Source: Vandiemenella viatica | Taxonomy: Eukaryota; Arthropoda; Insecta; Orthoptera; Morabidae | NCBI GenBank assembly: GCA_031002005.1 | Contig: JARYHS010008074.1 | Coordinates: forward strand, 275,405,930-275,469,929 | Direction of reading: 5' to 3' | Length of the DNA: 64,000 bases | Shown: piece by piece, positions 24,519-35,625 of the stretch | How the letters are laid out: each line of letters starts with the position of its first letter | How positions within the stretch are numbered: the first letter of the stretch is position 1 | Notes under the pieces: model-generated | What the model was told of the DNA's origin: nothing | Databases searched by the model: none | Seen by the model: only the letters and a program-made list of their open reading frames with translations | Position numbers and translations under genes: made by a program

Positions 24519-25690
24519 GCTTGATTTCTCTCTAACAGCAAGGTCTTTAGATACGGGAAAGGATGGGGGGCAAGGAATGGGAAGGAATTCGGCCATGGCC
24601 TTTTGAAGGAAGCATCCCGGCATTTGCCTGGAGTGATTTGGGAAACCATCGAAAACCCAAATCTGGATGCCCGGACGGGGATTCGAACCACCGTCCTTCC
24701 GAATGCGAGGCCAGAACACTAGCCGTTACACCACCATGCACAGCTGTTGTATCTGTTTGGCTAGAATGTGATAAAGAATGTTCTGTCAATGATGTGTGCA
24801 GTCAGGTAACATGATGGGGAGTCTGTGTCAAGAAACGATTCGGGACGAGTGTTATGGGCATTTTGGATATATTGCTGAAAGACAAGCTGGCCAAGTGTTA
24901 AGGAATGGGCAGTGCAGAATGAAGTTCTGAATCAACATCCAAACACATCACATTTTACACTAAGGTTATTGAGAGGAATATTAGTTGAAAGGCATGATTG
25001 AATAAATAGGATATGTGAACGGAATTTAGCAAGACATGAATCATGAAACTATTAAATAGTGACATGAAGAGGAAACAAAAATAATTGTATAAGCAATTCA
25101 AAGGTGACATGAGGTGTTAAATATTTAGCCATCATTCTAATTGTAGACAAAGAACAGAAGGGTAGGACAGTCACTGAAAAATGCAAATAGTAGCCAAGAA
25201 CAATGGGAATGGAATTTTCCCACAGTGAAATCACTGGGGATGAGGGGGAAGTGGGGGGGGGGGAGGAGGAATTAATATGTAATCAAACAGCAACTAAGGG
25301 GATAAGTGTGAGGCAAAAAATATTGTGGAGTGGGAATATAAAAGTGTAGAATTGTGGCAAGCTCTAGGCAAAAGGAATCACAACAGAGTAAAGTACCAAG
25401 TAGTTGGGCTTGAACGTCACAAACAATTGGACATTTAACCTAAAGGGAAAGGATTGGAAACTGAGTAAACAAAAACTATTATTCACATCAGCAACAGAGG
25501 TGTACAGTTAAAATGTCCAGAAGATGTGCGGAAGGTTATAACAAGCCAGGTGTAGCGTGGCGGTGTGGAGGATAGAAGAAATATCAAATTAAAGGGGACA
25601 AACACAGTCTGTAAAGAAGAAAAGAAACACTATGATCAAGATTAAAGGACAAACATGGAAGAGATGCCAAAAGGCAACAATATCAGCAAC
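22400..25690 (-). mobile_element. Degraded Neptune/Poseidon-like Penelope-like element (PLE copy i)
   Basis: Minus-strand translation preserves fragments of a PLE in order. The N-terminal region lies from about 25280 downward, then an RT remnant (ALLYANLFLDILEESFKRLF at about 23350-23410, corresponding to the conserved YANL...LEE block). A linker-endonuclease remnant follows, including PPTTIYCNPSSRETYSIIRH and LPQLQEF at 22560-22760. The LIYQLTC.HC..SYIGLT block is recognisable in another frame as TCLNCKSSYIDLTLNQL. Many stops and indels are present. A SINE with its own target duplication interrupts it (24479-24738). Confidence 0.72.
24479..24738 (-). repeat. tRNA-derived SINE, family 1, best-preserved copy with 10-bp target duplication
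   Basis: CACAGCTGTT is directly repeated at 24469-24478 and 24739-24748. On the minus strand the head reads CATGGTGGTGTAACGGCTAG (A box) and GGTGGTTCGAATCCCCGTCC (B box GGTTCGAATCC). The body follows with TTGGGTTTTCGATGGTTTCC and CAGGCAAATGCCGGGATGCT, and the copy ends in an (TA)n tail (24480-24518). The intact head, tail and duplication make this a textbook SINE insertion, here into PLE copy i. Confidence 0.93.
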
Positions 25691-26640
25691 TATGGTGCAG
25701 GAAGTAAGGTGACCTTAATATTTATCACTTATTGCCATTCACCTTCCTAACCCCACCCAGCTTCTCCAGAACCCAACCTCAGTACACCTATCCTTAACTA
25801 GTCCTCATCTCTTGCTAAATTCTAAATTTCTGTTGTGAATCTCTTTCACCTCCCTCTCTCAACCTCATCTTGATATTCTCACATTCTCTCTCACCTCAAA
25901 ATGTGACCAAGCTAATCATTTCACGAACACTTTTTGTTGTTTGTTATTGTGTTACAACTTGTGACAAGGGCTACGAATGAGATGGCAAGTTGAAACTTAG
26001 CTTCCAAAAATTTCTACACCAGATCCACCTTCCCTCCCCTGACAGCATCCAGTTCTCCCAATCCAAAAGTTCCTTTTCTACCCTTTTACTTCCTCCCCCT
26101 TCCTGAAACTCCAATAAATTGAATCACACAGAAATGCAGGCTACAAAAGAACTTTAAAAAGTAATAATTCTCCAGAACAAAAATGTCCGACTACAATGGT
26201 CATGGATTGCAGTGATTATTTGGCTGAAGTCGTTGCACATATCTTTGATACCTCCACATACAGACACCACCAACTCAATTCACCCAGAAATATTATCATA
26301 CCCAAACCTCCCAGGACCCTTGCATGATCTCCTACCCCACTTCATTTCCTTCTTGTCTTCTAAGAGCCATTAGACCCCTACCCAGCACCTCTTGGCCAAG
26401 ATTCATAAGGCGATCCTGGAAAATCCATAGCCACTGCCAATGTTTTGCCATCAAAAGCATATCTTCCTTTTGTCCTGCATATCAACCTTTTGTCCTTGTC
26501 TCCCATCTTGTTAGAGATACTCCCCACTTCCTAGAAAGACTGTCAACAGTCTCTGCACCCCTCCTCATTGACCACTTTATTCTTAGCAAAAATATGTTCA
26601 TCTACCAGTGTCACATTCACTATCAGATTCACTGAGTAAT
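25690..26640 (+). pseudogene. Inverted partial PLE (N-terminal and early RT region)
   Basis: Plus-strand frames read DCSDYLAEVVAHIFDTSTYR, then LHINLLSLSPILLEIL and RDTPHFLERLSTVSAPL followed by DHFILSKN. This matches the PLE order (DY.AE.LRQL.DTNTY; PSYVKDTPHFLERLS.; FL.SIDATSLYTNIP). It stops before the catalytic YIDD block. It lies head-to-head with PLE copy i on the minus strand. Frames are broken throughout. Confidence 0.68.
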
Positions 26641-27505
26641 TGCTAGGTTCAATTTCTGAGGCAAAATTATTATAGATGGAATTTTCGCGATATGGACCCC
26701 TAGTGAAAACCACCTCTTTGACTACCTAACTTCTCTTAATGTCCATTCCCTTAAGACCAGTCAGAGTAAAATAAAACAAAATGAATTAAAATGAAACGAA
26801 ATAATTTTTTTAAAATAAAATAAAGGCATAAAATATTTTCTTTTAAATATACTTTGACAATTTTCATCACTAATATATTTCATTAATATCATCTTAGAAT
26901 TAATTAATTTCACGTGTGTAACTCTTCCGAAGATGATTATGTTTTTGTTACCCCCAACTTCTTTTGCTCTGAGCTTAATGGGAAGGAGGGAGGAAACTGC
27001 CATCATTGCGACTGGATTGACCACAAGCACTTGTGAAGGATTAGCCATATGCTTCATTTTCTGTTTTCATAAAGATGGGCATAGTCCAAAATATGTTTAC
27101 CAAGTTCGTTTAGTGTTCTTCGTTGCTGCAGTCCTCCTTTCTTCATCTTTAGTAAACGATGGGTCTAAGTGAACTGCAATTTGGCTGATATAGACTGTTG
27201 GTGGTTGGTGTTTTAGGGCGCGTCGACGTCGGGGTCTGATATAGGCAGATGAAAAATATACCAGACCATTTGTGTTTCCAAATCAACATTGTGAGAATGT
27301 AGTACTCACTGAGTCAACACTGAAAACATTTTTTTACAAATGAAATTTCTGCGAACAAATGATCTCCTTCACTGCATAACAAGAACATACAGTGAATGGA
27401 AAGAATTTACACACATCATATGGACTGAAATTAAATCCTTTCCTAATCTTATCAGGTACTTGAATGCTAAAAGTCAAAACAGCAAACAATTTTTTGGATG
27501 GTTAC
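26641..27505. other. Intronic sequence, nothing recognised
   Basis: AT-rich DNA leading up to the 3' side of the exon at 27506. A GGGCGCGTCGACGTCGGGG patch at about 27218 is the only unusual composition. Confidence 0.4.
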
Positions 27506-27656
27506 CTTTCTTGCTTGTTCAATACATCTTGTATAATCCTTATTGGCAACAGCAGATTCCACCTCATGGATTAATTTATCAACTTTCTTGACTTTCTTGT
27601 AGAAGGGGAAGCACTCTTTGTGTTCAGGATCCAGCTTCAGACATTCTCGAATTTCT
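27506..27656 (-). CDS. DNAJC3: DNAJC3/P58IPK homologue, exon with the RECLKLDPEHK block
   Basis: This 151-nt exon, joined to the previous two bases, encodes 51 residues: KEIRECLKLDPEHKECF, then FYKKVKKVDKLI and DYTRCIEQARK. The RECLKLD.(D/E)HK.CF..YK.VKK.(N/D)KLI string is one of the best-conserved stretches of DNAJC3, lying between TPR units. The acceptor GCAG is at 27657-27660 and the donor GTAAC at 27501-27505. It ends in phase 0. The following intron is about 18 kb and holds mariner, hAT, Harbinger and Penelope-like DNA. Confidence 0.96.
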
Positions 27657-28399
27657 CTGCAATTTAACAGAATTCGAGTACTGCAAAGCCCGATCTCATG
27701 ACACACAATTACATATAAATTGAATAGTCCTATAACAAATTAAAGAGTGTGCTATAGTGTCAAACATTTACAATACCAACATGCACAAAATGAATTTTTG
27801 GTAGGCTGATTCATGTTTATAGTGCGAGAGGTATATATATATATATAAAAATGACTAGCTAGTGTACAATGATGAAACTAAGGAAAATGGAAGCAGCTTC
27901 TAGGGGATATAGATATAAATAATAAAGGAAAGGGAAATTAACCCACTACATACCAAAGTGGACGGTTGCGATGAGAGGGAACACTACTTATGTTGACAAA
28001 CAAATACACAATATTTCACCATCTGCCTTCATCAGTGCTAGATAAACGGGCCATTAGGCTCCGTACGCATGTACACAACAAACGTCACCCAATGACTAAC
28101 TGGGTAGTGGGGGAGGGTTGGGGGGGGGGGGACAACTAAGGAGTAGACTAACGATATATCGGAAGGGCACGGTATTTGTACGAAAAGTTATATCTACTAA
28201 AAAAAAGTGACAGGTTAAGTGGTTGGATTTTAACAGTGGTTAAGGCCATGTGGGTGTCTAGTATCCAGGATATTCTGGTACGTTGGTTCCCATCTCCGGA
28301 GTTCTGCTGCAGTGGTGCTGTCAGGAAAAACTCCGACTGCTCTCACAGTAAAACCGTCGTTGAGATTGTTGGAATCATGGCTATTGGCATGTTCTGGTA

Positions 28400-30993
28400 C
28401 TGGAAGGTACAAGTTGGGGTTGTGGACTATTTGTGGTCATTCATTCTAACAGAGTTGTTGTGTGGTGAGGCCTATGTAAGAACTATTGCAATGGCGGCAA
28501 GTTAGTTGGTATATAAGGTGAGTTGTTGAACAGGTGGCTTGTCCAATGATGGGGAAAGTTTCCCGTGTGGTGGGATTGGAATATGCAGTGGTGGGTGGAA
28601 GCATACTGCAGGTTTTACAGCTGGGACTATTGCAAGGATAAGATCCATTTGGTGCTCTTGGAGAGTCTGACGGAGGATATTTGTGGACTAAGATGTTCTT
28701 AAGATTGGGTGGTCTGCTAAAACATGCACGGGGGACACTGGGTAGAATTTTGGGTAGGAGAGTACGCATTTCTGGAAAGGAGTGAAGTAAGTCATACCCC
28801 TGTCACACGATATGGTTGATGGACTCTAGGCCAGGAGAGAACTGGGTGAAAAAGGCAGGGCTATGGTTGGTTTTATTAGGAGACAAGTGAGAGTGGTTAA
28901 GTGGAGGGTAGGTGATCGCGCGGGAGATCTGTTAAGCCTGAAATAAGGGCTTGGGATAGGTTCTGTGAGTATTGAAGGAGGAAATGAGCATCAGAACAAA
29001 TGTGACTTCCACAGGTGGCAAGATCGTATGGGAGGGAATGTTTGGTATGGAATGGGTGGCAGTTATCAAAGTGTAGATATTGGTGTAATTAGTAGGTTTG
29101 ATGTGGACTGAGGTATGAAGGATACCATGCCTGAGCGTGATGTACACATCGAGGAATGTGATGTGTGAGCAGGAGTAGGTCCAGGTGAAATTGATGGAAT
29201 TGTCGCTATTGTTAAGGGAATGGATTCATTCAAGGAGGCGGTTTCAGCTGTGGGTTCATATTATAAATATGTCGTCTATGTATCTGAACCACACAGTGGG
29301 TTTAAATTGAGTGTTATCCAGGAAACGTTCCTCCAGACGACCAAGGAATAAGTTGACATAGGATGGGGCCATGCGGTACTGCCGGTTTGGTGATATACTT
29401 AGAATTATAGGTAAAGAAATTTTTTAGAGAGAACTATATGGGCCAATGTTGAAAGGAAGTATGTACTAGGCTGCCTATGTGGTGGTCGTAGGTCTAGGTA
29501 GTGTTCTTGGGCACTGAGGCCCTGACTATGGGGAATGTTGGTATAGAGGGAAGTTGCATCAATAGATACCAGGAAGGAGTCTGGAGGTAGAGGTGTGTGG
29601 ATTGTGGATGGGCGTTCAGGGAAATGTGGAGTGTCTTTCACGTAGGAGGGAAGATTTTGTACAAAGGATGTTGATCCAAAACAGCTGAAATCCTTTCAGT
29701 AGGTGATCCATATGCCACAACTACAGGTCGCCCAGGATTACCAGTCTTGTGGATCTTAGAAAGAAGATACAGTGTGGGCGTACTTGGATTTTGGGGAGTC
29801 AGGAGGGAGATGGACTGAGGAGAAAGGCCTTGCAGGGGGCCTTGTAGGTCAAGAATTTTTATTTCCTGGCATATGGAGGTAGTTGGATCTCTAGTTTGTA
29901 GAAGGTAGGTGTTTATGTCAGACAGTTGCCTTAGGGCCTCAGCCACATAGTCATTGCGGTCCATGACTGCCGTGGTTGAGCCTTTGTCAGCAGGGAGGAT
30001 GATGATGTTATGGTTTTTGGACAGTTCTCTCTTGGTTCAGGTTCCATGATGCTGAGGTTTTTAGAGTGTGGGATGGAGTTTAGGAAAGAGGGTGAAGAAA
30101 GGGTGGATGTGAGGAACTCCTGAAATAGAATAAGGGAATGGTTTTGTGGGAGCCGGGGTGGATCCAGAGAAGATGAAGGTTTAAATTGTTGTAGACTGTT
30201 CTCAATCTCACTCTGTTGGCTGGTATGATCTCCTGTGACGGTAAAATGGTACTGCCAGAGAAGAGTGTGACAGAATGCCAATCAGTCCCGGACCAAAGCA
30301 GCATGGTCTAACTTGGGGGTCGGAGAAAAAGAGTACTTTCGATAGGACTGATATTTGTGGTTTAGTCAGGGGGGATGAGGAGAGATTAATCACTGACAGT
30401 TAAGGTTTAACTGGAGGGGAGGCAGGGGCTTTTGAGGCAGGTGGCAGAGGGTTTGGATGGGGTAGATAGAGGAGGTGAGCCAAGCAAGGAGTCGTGGCAA
30501 CTAGGGGTGGAGTTGGTGTGTGATGTACAGGAGTGAAATGTTGATAGGGGAGGGACAGGCCTAGAAATAAATAGCTCCTAACAAGAGTGGAAAGCTTGTA
30601 ACGGTGCTTTTGTGCATGTTGGTCCTGCAACTGTCTGCACTGTGACAGGATCTGTTGCGTATGATGAGCGAGGTGAGGGAATGAAAGGCAGAAGATTTTG
30701 TGGAGTGAGACAAGCTGAGAGGAATGCTGATATGTCATGTGTACGTACTGTTGAAGAACCAGATGGGCGAGAGAAAGGGATTGTTTGAAACTGAAAGCTT
30801 GAAGTGACAGGTGAATTTGTGGATGGCAGCCAGAAACTGGAAGTTTAATAGTTAAACCATTCAGTGGAATATTTAGAGAGAGGCAAGAAACAGAATGTGA
30901 GAATTTAGTTTGGCCAAACGCGAGGTGTGGAAATGGTAACTGGATGGATAGATTTCTGATAGTAGCATATTGGGATAAAAAGATAAGGGTCAC
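28400..30993 (-). pseudogene. PLE reverse transcriptase + GIY-YIG endonuclease pseudogene (copy ii)
   Basis: In minus-strand order: an N-terminal region (about 30990-30000); DYVAEALRQLSDINTYLLQT (from about 29950); TLYLLSKIHKTGNPGRPVVV (finger motif); DTPHFPERPSTIHTPL; SIDATSLYTNIPHSQGL (palm motif with catalytic D); FRYIDDIF at about 29285 (catalytic YIDD). Then HTSVHIKPTNYTN; a cysteine cluster CNSPSCKTCSM; and LIYQLTCRHCNSSYIGLTTQ (GIY-YIG-type nuclease core). The cysteine motif before the nuclease is typical of the Neptune/Poseidon branch. Many frameshifts; the MG.PMG.R block is altered near 29370. Confidence 0.82.
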
Positions 30994-31069
30994 TAATAGG
31001 TCACATAAGAAGAATGTTAAATTACACTACTATTGGAATGTACAACATGGCATTTAAAAAAAAAAAATT

Positions 31070-31462
31070 CTTACAACATCAAAAACAAAGAGTATAAAGG
31101 GCAAAACAAAAAGGTTTGGCTCGGTTAATGCAGCAGTATGGTTTACTTGAGGTCTTGGGGTCGCGATGTTAATAATATCCTGGTGGAAGAAGGGGAGGGG
31201 GAGGGAGAAATTATTGTACTTACGTCCAAAAACGCCAAGTATAAACGTCAAAACAAAAAGAAAAAGGTTTGCATGGGCTAATGTGGAAGTATGGTTTACT
31301 TGAGGTTGCAATAGTAATAATATCCTGGGGGGGGGGGGGGGGGAAGGCTACTTACAACGTCAAAAACATCGAATAGAAACCTCGTCAAAACAAAAAGAAA
31401 GTTGCATGGGCTAAAGCAGAAGTAGGGTTTACTTGAGATCGCGATGCTAATAATATCCTGGA
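31070..31462. repeat. Three-copy minisatellite inside PLE copy ii
   Basis: Units of about 130-146 bp start with TTACAACATCAAAAAC (31071), TTACGTCCAAAAACGCC (31221) and TTACAACGTCAAAAAC (31352). Each ends with TAATAATATCCTGG (31169, 31315, 31449). Each contains CAAAACAAAAAG and GTTTACTTGAG. Unit 2 ends in a G run of 18 (about 31327-31344). Confidence 0.85.
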
Positions 31463-32111
31463 CCACAAACGAGCACCGGTAAGATCTAATAAAACAAATG
31501 TTTATAGGATAATTTGAGAATAACCAATAATCAGGAAAAAAGACAAGTGAAACACTCAATGCAAGGCCTGTGGGGAGTTTTCGGATAGTGTTATCATCCT
31601 GAAAGTAAACAGGCAGCAACTCCAAACAAAAACGACAATTGGGTCAAACTATATTCAAAAACAGAGTATCGGCCAGAATTGATCGTAAATTTAAGCGGCC
31701 ACAGGCAAGCTGGGTTAAAAGGTAATTTGGATAAATATTTGTAAGCTAATAATGGAAGAATAGCCAAGTAGCATGATATACAGAGCTAAAAATATAAATA
31801 TAGGAAGATGGGTCAATTGTCGAGAAGTGATCTGATGCCAGAGAAAACAAACAGAACAGCAGGAACTTTGGGAGGAACCAAGGGTTGCAAAATAAATAGG
31901 TGAAATGAACAGGCAAATGAGAGAAAGGTGGAAGGAAAAAGTAATAGAACACAAGAAATGAATAGCGGGACAAACAAGTAAGATGTCTGTTAGGCAAAAA
32001 TGATGAAACTAAGGAAAATGGAAGCGGCTTCCATGCGATTAAAATAATAAAGGAAAGGGAAATTAATTCACCACATACCAAAGTGGACAGCTGCGATGAG
32101 AAGGAACACTT

Positions 32112-32965
32112 ATTCTACCCAGTGTCCCCCGTGCATGTTTTAGCAGACCACCCAATCTTAAGAACATCTTAGTCCACAAATACCCTCCCATCAGACTCTC
32201 CAAGAGCAACAAATGGATCTTATCCTTGCAATAGACCCCGCTGTAAAAACTGCAGCATGCTTTCACCCACCACTACATATTCCAATCCCACCACAGGGGA
32301 AACTTTCCCCATCATTGGACATGCCACCTGTTCAGTAATTCACCTTAACCACTAACTTGATGCCATTGCACTAGTTCATACATAGTCCTCACCACACAGC
32401 TACTCTCAGTCCGAATGAATGGCCACAGACAAACAGTCCACACCCACAACTTGTACCTACCAGTAATAGAACATGCCAATAGCCATGATTCCAACAATCT
32501 CAACGACTGTTTTACTGTGAGAGCAGTCGGAGTTTTTCCTCACATTCCACTGCAGCAGAACTCCAGAGATGGGAACTAACATACCAGACACATGGCCTTA
32601 ACCACCATTAAAATCCAACCACTTAACCCATTACTTTTTTTTTCAGTAGATATAACTTTTCACACCAACACCGTGCCCTTCCTACAAATGTTCATTTTAC
32701 CATCGCCTACGTTTTATTAGCTCAACAATTTCGATATATCGATAGTCTACTGTTTAGTTGTCCCCCCAACCCTCCCTCACTACCCAGTTAGTCATTGGGT
32801 GACGTTTGTTGTGTACACACATACGGAGCCTAATGGCCCGTTTATCTAGCACTGAAGAAGGCAGATGCCGAAACATTGTGTATTTGTTTGTCAACAAAAG
32901 TGTTCCCTCTCATCGCAGCCATCCACTTTGATAATGTGGTGGGTTAATTTTCCTTTCCTTTTTTA
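32112..32965 (+). pseudogene. Inverted partial PLE (endonuclease domain and 3' end), joined to copy ii
   Basis: From CTACCCAGTGTCCCCCGTGC (about 32116) the plus strand matches the reverse complement of 28000-28745 at high identity. It encodes SPVSPACFSRPPNL-like and NGSYPCN-like endonuclease segments and runs to the 3' terminal region, ending near 32965 with TAATGTGGTGGGTTAATTTT. It contains a candidate hammerhead core (32852-32873). Position and orientation make a head-to-head pair with copy ii. Confidence 0.82.
32852..32873 (+). ncRNA. Candidate hammerhead-like ribozyme core in PLE terminus
   Basis: CTGAAGA (32852-32858) matches CUGANGA, then one unpaired A, then GGC (32860-32862), loop AGAT, GCC (32867-32869) and GAAA (32870-32873). 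The order CUGANGA - stem II - GAAA is the hammerhead core. PLEs are known to carry such motifs. Stems I and III and the cleavage triplet are not convincing by eye. Confidence 0.35.
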
Positions 32966-33289
32966 TTTATATTAGCTATTGTACACAAAGCCAGGGATGA
33001 TAACTAACAACTTAATTCAGCGTTGGATTCACATAACAGCAGAAATTAATTAAGTATGAGGAGTAGCTTAAGAAATAAAATGAAATTGCAATGATGTAGA
33101 AAATACATAAATATGCTGTTCTACTGAAGTCGCAGAAGATTCTCTGCGATTCTGCACAGTGTTCCTATGATAAGTAAAGGTTCAGTTTTCTCTCCACCAG
33201 ATAGAAGAAAATCATATAATTTTAAGAAAGACGGGGTTTTATAACTGAGAACTACGATAAAATCCTAAAAATCTGTAAGAATCCCTTAC

Positions 33290-33471
33290 TTGAGTGATTC
33301 TTCAGCTCTTCCAAGTTGATAGTAGAGACGTGAAAGTTTCAGGTAGCCAGCAATATTATCAGACTGCAATTTTGTTGTTGCTCTAATGTCAGAAATGGCA
33401 GATAATGTGTCACCCAAAGCTGCATGGCAGTCTGCTCTAAGTTCACGTAAATATGATGACCAAGGACAAAC
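33290..33471 (-). CDS. DNAJC3: DNAJC3/P58IPK homologue, TPR exon
   Basis: This 182-nt exon reads VCPWSSYLRELRADCHAALG onward and ends with YYQLGRAEESL plus two bases of the next codon. The CPW..ELRA.C block and the YYQLG..E.SL block are diagnostic of DNAJC3 (the vertebrate protein has VCVWDAELRELRAEC and YYQLGDHELSL). The acceptor is AAG at 33472-33474, less common than CAG, and the donor is GTAAG at 33285-33289. It ends in phase 2; the AA left over is completed by the first base of the exon at 27656 to give lysine. Confidence 0.95.
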
Positions 33472-34860
33472 CTTAAACAGAAAATATGTAACCATAAACT
33501 TGCTTACTTTTTTAAATAAAATAACATACTTCATCAAATTCCATACATCACATTTTAGAAAGATGTCTTACAAAGATGAATTAAAAAAAATGGTGAATAG
33601 GGTATTGTTACTTCTAACTTAAAAAGGAAAGTAACATACAGCTTGAAACAGATTGTCGAACTGTAGCCAAATGCTTCTTTAAAATCAGAATTTAATGACT
33701 GACAGAGTTAGGGAAGACATTTTTGCAATGACACAATTCTTATTTAAATTCACTGCCATCAATGGAAAACAGTTTCGTGTTTGAAATTAATCTCTTTAGT
33801 TAAATTATTAGAAAATAGCTTACAACTCAGAAATTAGGGGTATTTTTCCACTACCAGTTGCATCAGAAACATATCTGCTAAAACATCATACCTAAAAAAA
33901 ATTGAAGTCTACAAATCACTGATAACTGGCTTTTCTCTGTGCACAATTTATGTACTCTTCCCATTTAACAGTAAATTTTGGAACAGGAACTAGCCATGAG
34001 TTTGACATGGCTTGCTGACACAAACTCAGCAGGAAGGTGTTTGTCCTCTACAGAATGCATACTTGCCGAAAGTGGTCACCTCCAAGTGGATTGATCTGGA
34101 ATAAGTGATGTCAAATGCAAGATGGTGTATGTACACAAATCATTCAATTTGGTCTCATTAGATCGGGAGCAGTTCAGAAGTTAACACAGGTTAAATTGCA
34201 AACCATCTCATAGCCTGAGCCTAACGGCTTACTTTCCATCAAGATCAGACTGACATGCTTTTAATCATTATCAATCAATCATATATCTTTTACACTGCAG
34301 GTTGGTGCTAACATTGCAGAATACACTAATGTCTGTAATACGTACAGCAAGTATTGTAATAAATAGGTAGTTAAGCAGCTAGTCGACCTTATTGTTCATA
34401 ACTAGGATAGTTTATCAGCTAGACATTTAACAAGCGGTAGCCTTCCTATCCTCGTTGCTGGATGTAAACCAGCTGGTGTCAATCACATGTTATATTACCT
34501 TTCATTAGTAGCTTCAAGTCACAGACAAAGAGCGACCTCACTGAAGAAAGAAAATTCACAAGTTGATTTTATAAGATTAGAAATATCCTGAAGGTTCATG
34601 AAATTCCACTCAACATCCTCCCCCATCACAGATGCCCACCAGAGCCAACTCGGCACCCTCACAATCTATAGCAATGTAAAAATAGGAGAGAAAAGGCAAG
34701 ATAAAAATTGCAGGTGATATTGAGTGTTCAGAGAAAGTCTACTAACATATTAACTAAATTTAATTGGCACGGGGAAAAACTGTGTACACAGGTGTACAAT
34801 CAGATAAGTATTGTGAGAGACAATAGGCAGGAGGAGATATAAAAAAGGCTATCTGCTGAA
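33472..34860. other. Intronic sequence, nothing recognised
   Basis: Upstream intron of the exon at 33290-33471. No element or coding signature was seen. Confidence 0.4.
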
Positions 34861-34985
34861 TTCAGCTGTGTCAAAGATGTAGAAAAGAATAAAATACACT
34901 CATCCCTAACAACAGTTGAAGGGAGGAGGGAGCAGTGACACACACACAAACACACACACACACACACAAATTCAAGTTTATACCT
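34860..34985 (+). repeat. PLE terminal fragment with CA microsatellite
   Basis: ATAAAATACACTCATCCCTA then ACAGTTGAAGGGAGGAGGGA matches the terminal motif (ACTCA.C.CCAAAGTTGAAGG followed by GAGGAGGGC) seen at 43310, 44770 and in reverse at 43610, 45040 and 48120. A (CA)n run follows at 34940-34969. Confidence 0.55.
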
Positions 34986-35431
34986 TCACTCAAGTAAATA
35001 GAAATTTGATTGAGCTCATGCGGCCACTGTCAGTCAATCAAGCCATATAAATTTTAAAATGGGAGTGCTAAGGAAAAAATACGGGTAATTTTATAGTGAG
35101 GCCATTTAGTAGAATATTAAGTCAAAAGCGGGACTGGAGGAATAGGATGGGACATCTGAGTTTACGAAAATAGGAAGGATGGAAATAGTGACGGGAAGAG
35201 TGTCTCTGGAACTGTTGCATGTGGGGTAGCAGACTGAATAAATTAACACTAATATAGACAGTGATTCAAAAAGTGGCTAGGATAGTATCTGTGCAAGCAG
35301 GATACAGATTATTTATACTTGTGATTCAAGTGCCAAATTAGGATGAAAGGGAAAACCAGGCACCAAACCAGTAAAAAATCTTTTGTTTTTGTTTTTGCTT
35401 GTGGCTTTACACCTTGTTGAAGATGACGTCA

Positions 35432-35625
35432 TTAGGGTGGGAAAAGACTGGGGGCAAGGAACAGAAAGGAATTTGGCCATGACCTTTTAGAGGAACCATC
35501 CTGGAATTCAATTGGAGTGATTTGGGGAAACCATGGAAAACTCAAATCTAGATGGCTGGACCGAGATTCAAACCTGTGTCCTCCCAAACGTGAGGTCAGA
35601 GCGTTACCGAGTAAATGGACACAGT
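35432..35625 (-). repeat. tRNA-derived SINE, family 1
   Basis: The minus strand reads a tRNA-like head (GGTAACGCTCTGACCTCACG and GGTTTGAATCTCGGTCCAGC), then CATCTAGATTTGAGTTTTCC, CCAGGATGGTTCCTCTAAAA and GGTCATGGCCAAATTCC. Same head-body order as the copy at 24479-24738 but more diverged. Confidence 0.72.

Larger units (their letters stand above)
27871..31998 (-). mobile_element. Neptune/Poseidon-like PLE (copy ii) with repeated terminal segment
   Basis: The element is a roughly 4-kb minus-strand copy whose 3' end lies at the left. A terminal segment starting GATGAAACTAAGGAAAATGG is present at 27871 and again at 31999-32110 as a direct repeat, followed in both by GGGAAATTAA and CACATACCAAAGTGGAC-type sequence. 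This is the pseudo-LTR arrangement characteristic of PLEs. A degenerate hammerhead-like motif (CTGATGA, minus strand 28035-28029) lies in the terminal segment. The coding remnant is listed separately. The N-terminal side contains a three-copy minisatellite (31070-31462). Confidence 0.78.

Noticed and set aside
26933..27172. 79-codon plus-strand frame next to a DNAJC3 exon
   Set aside because: No recognised domain, no matching splice structure, and it lies antisense in an intron.
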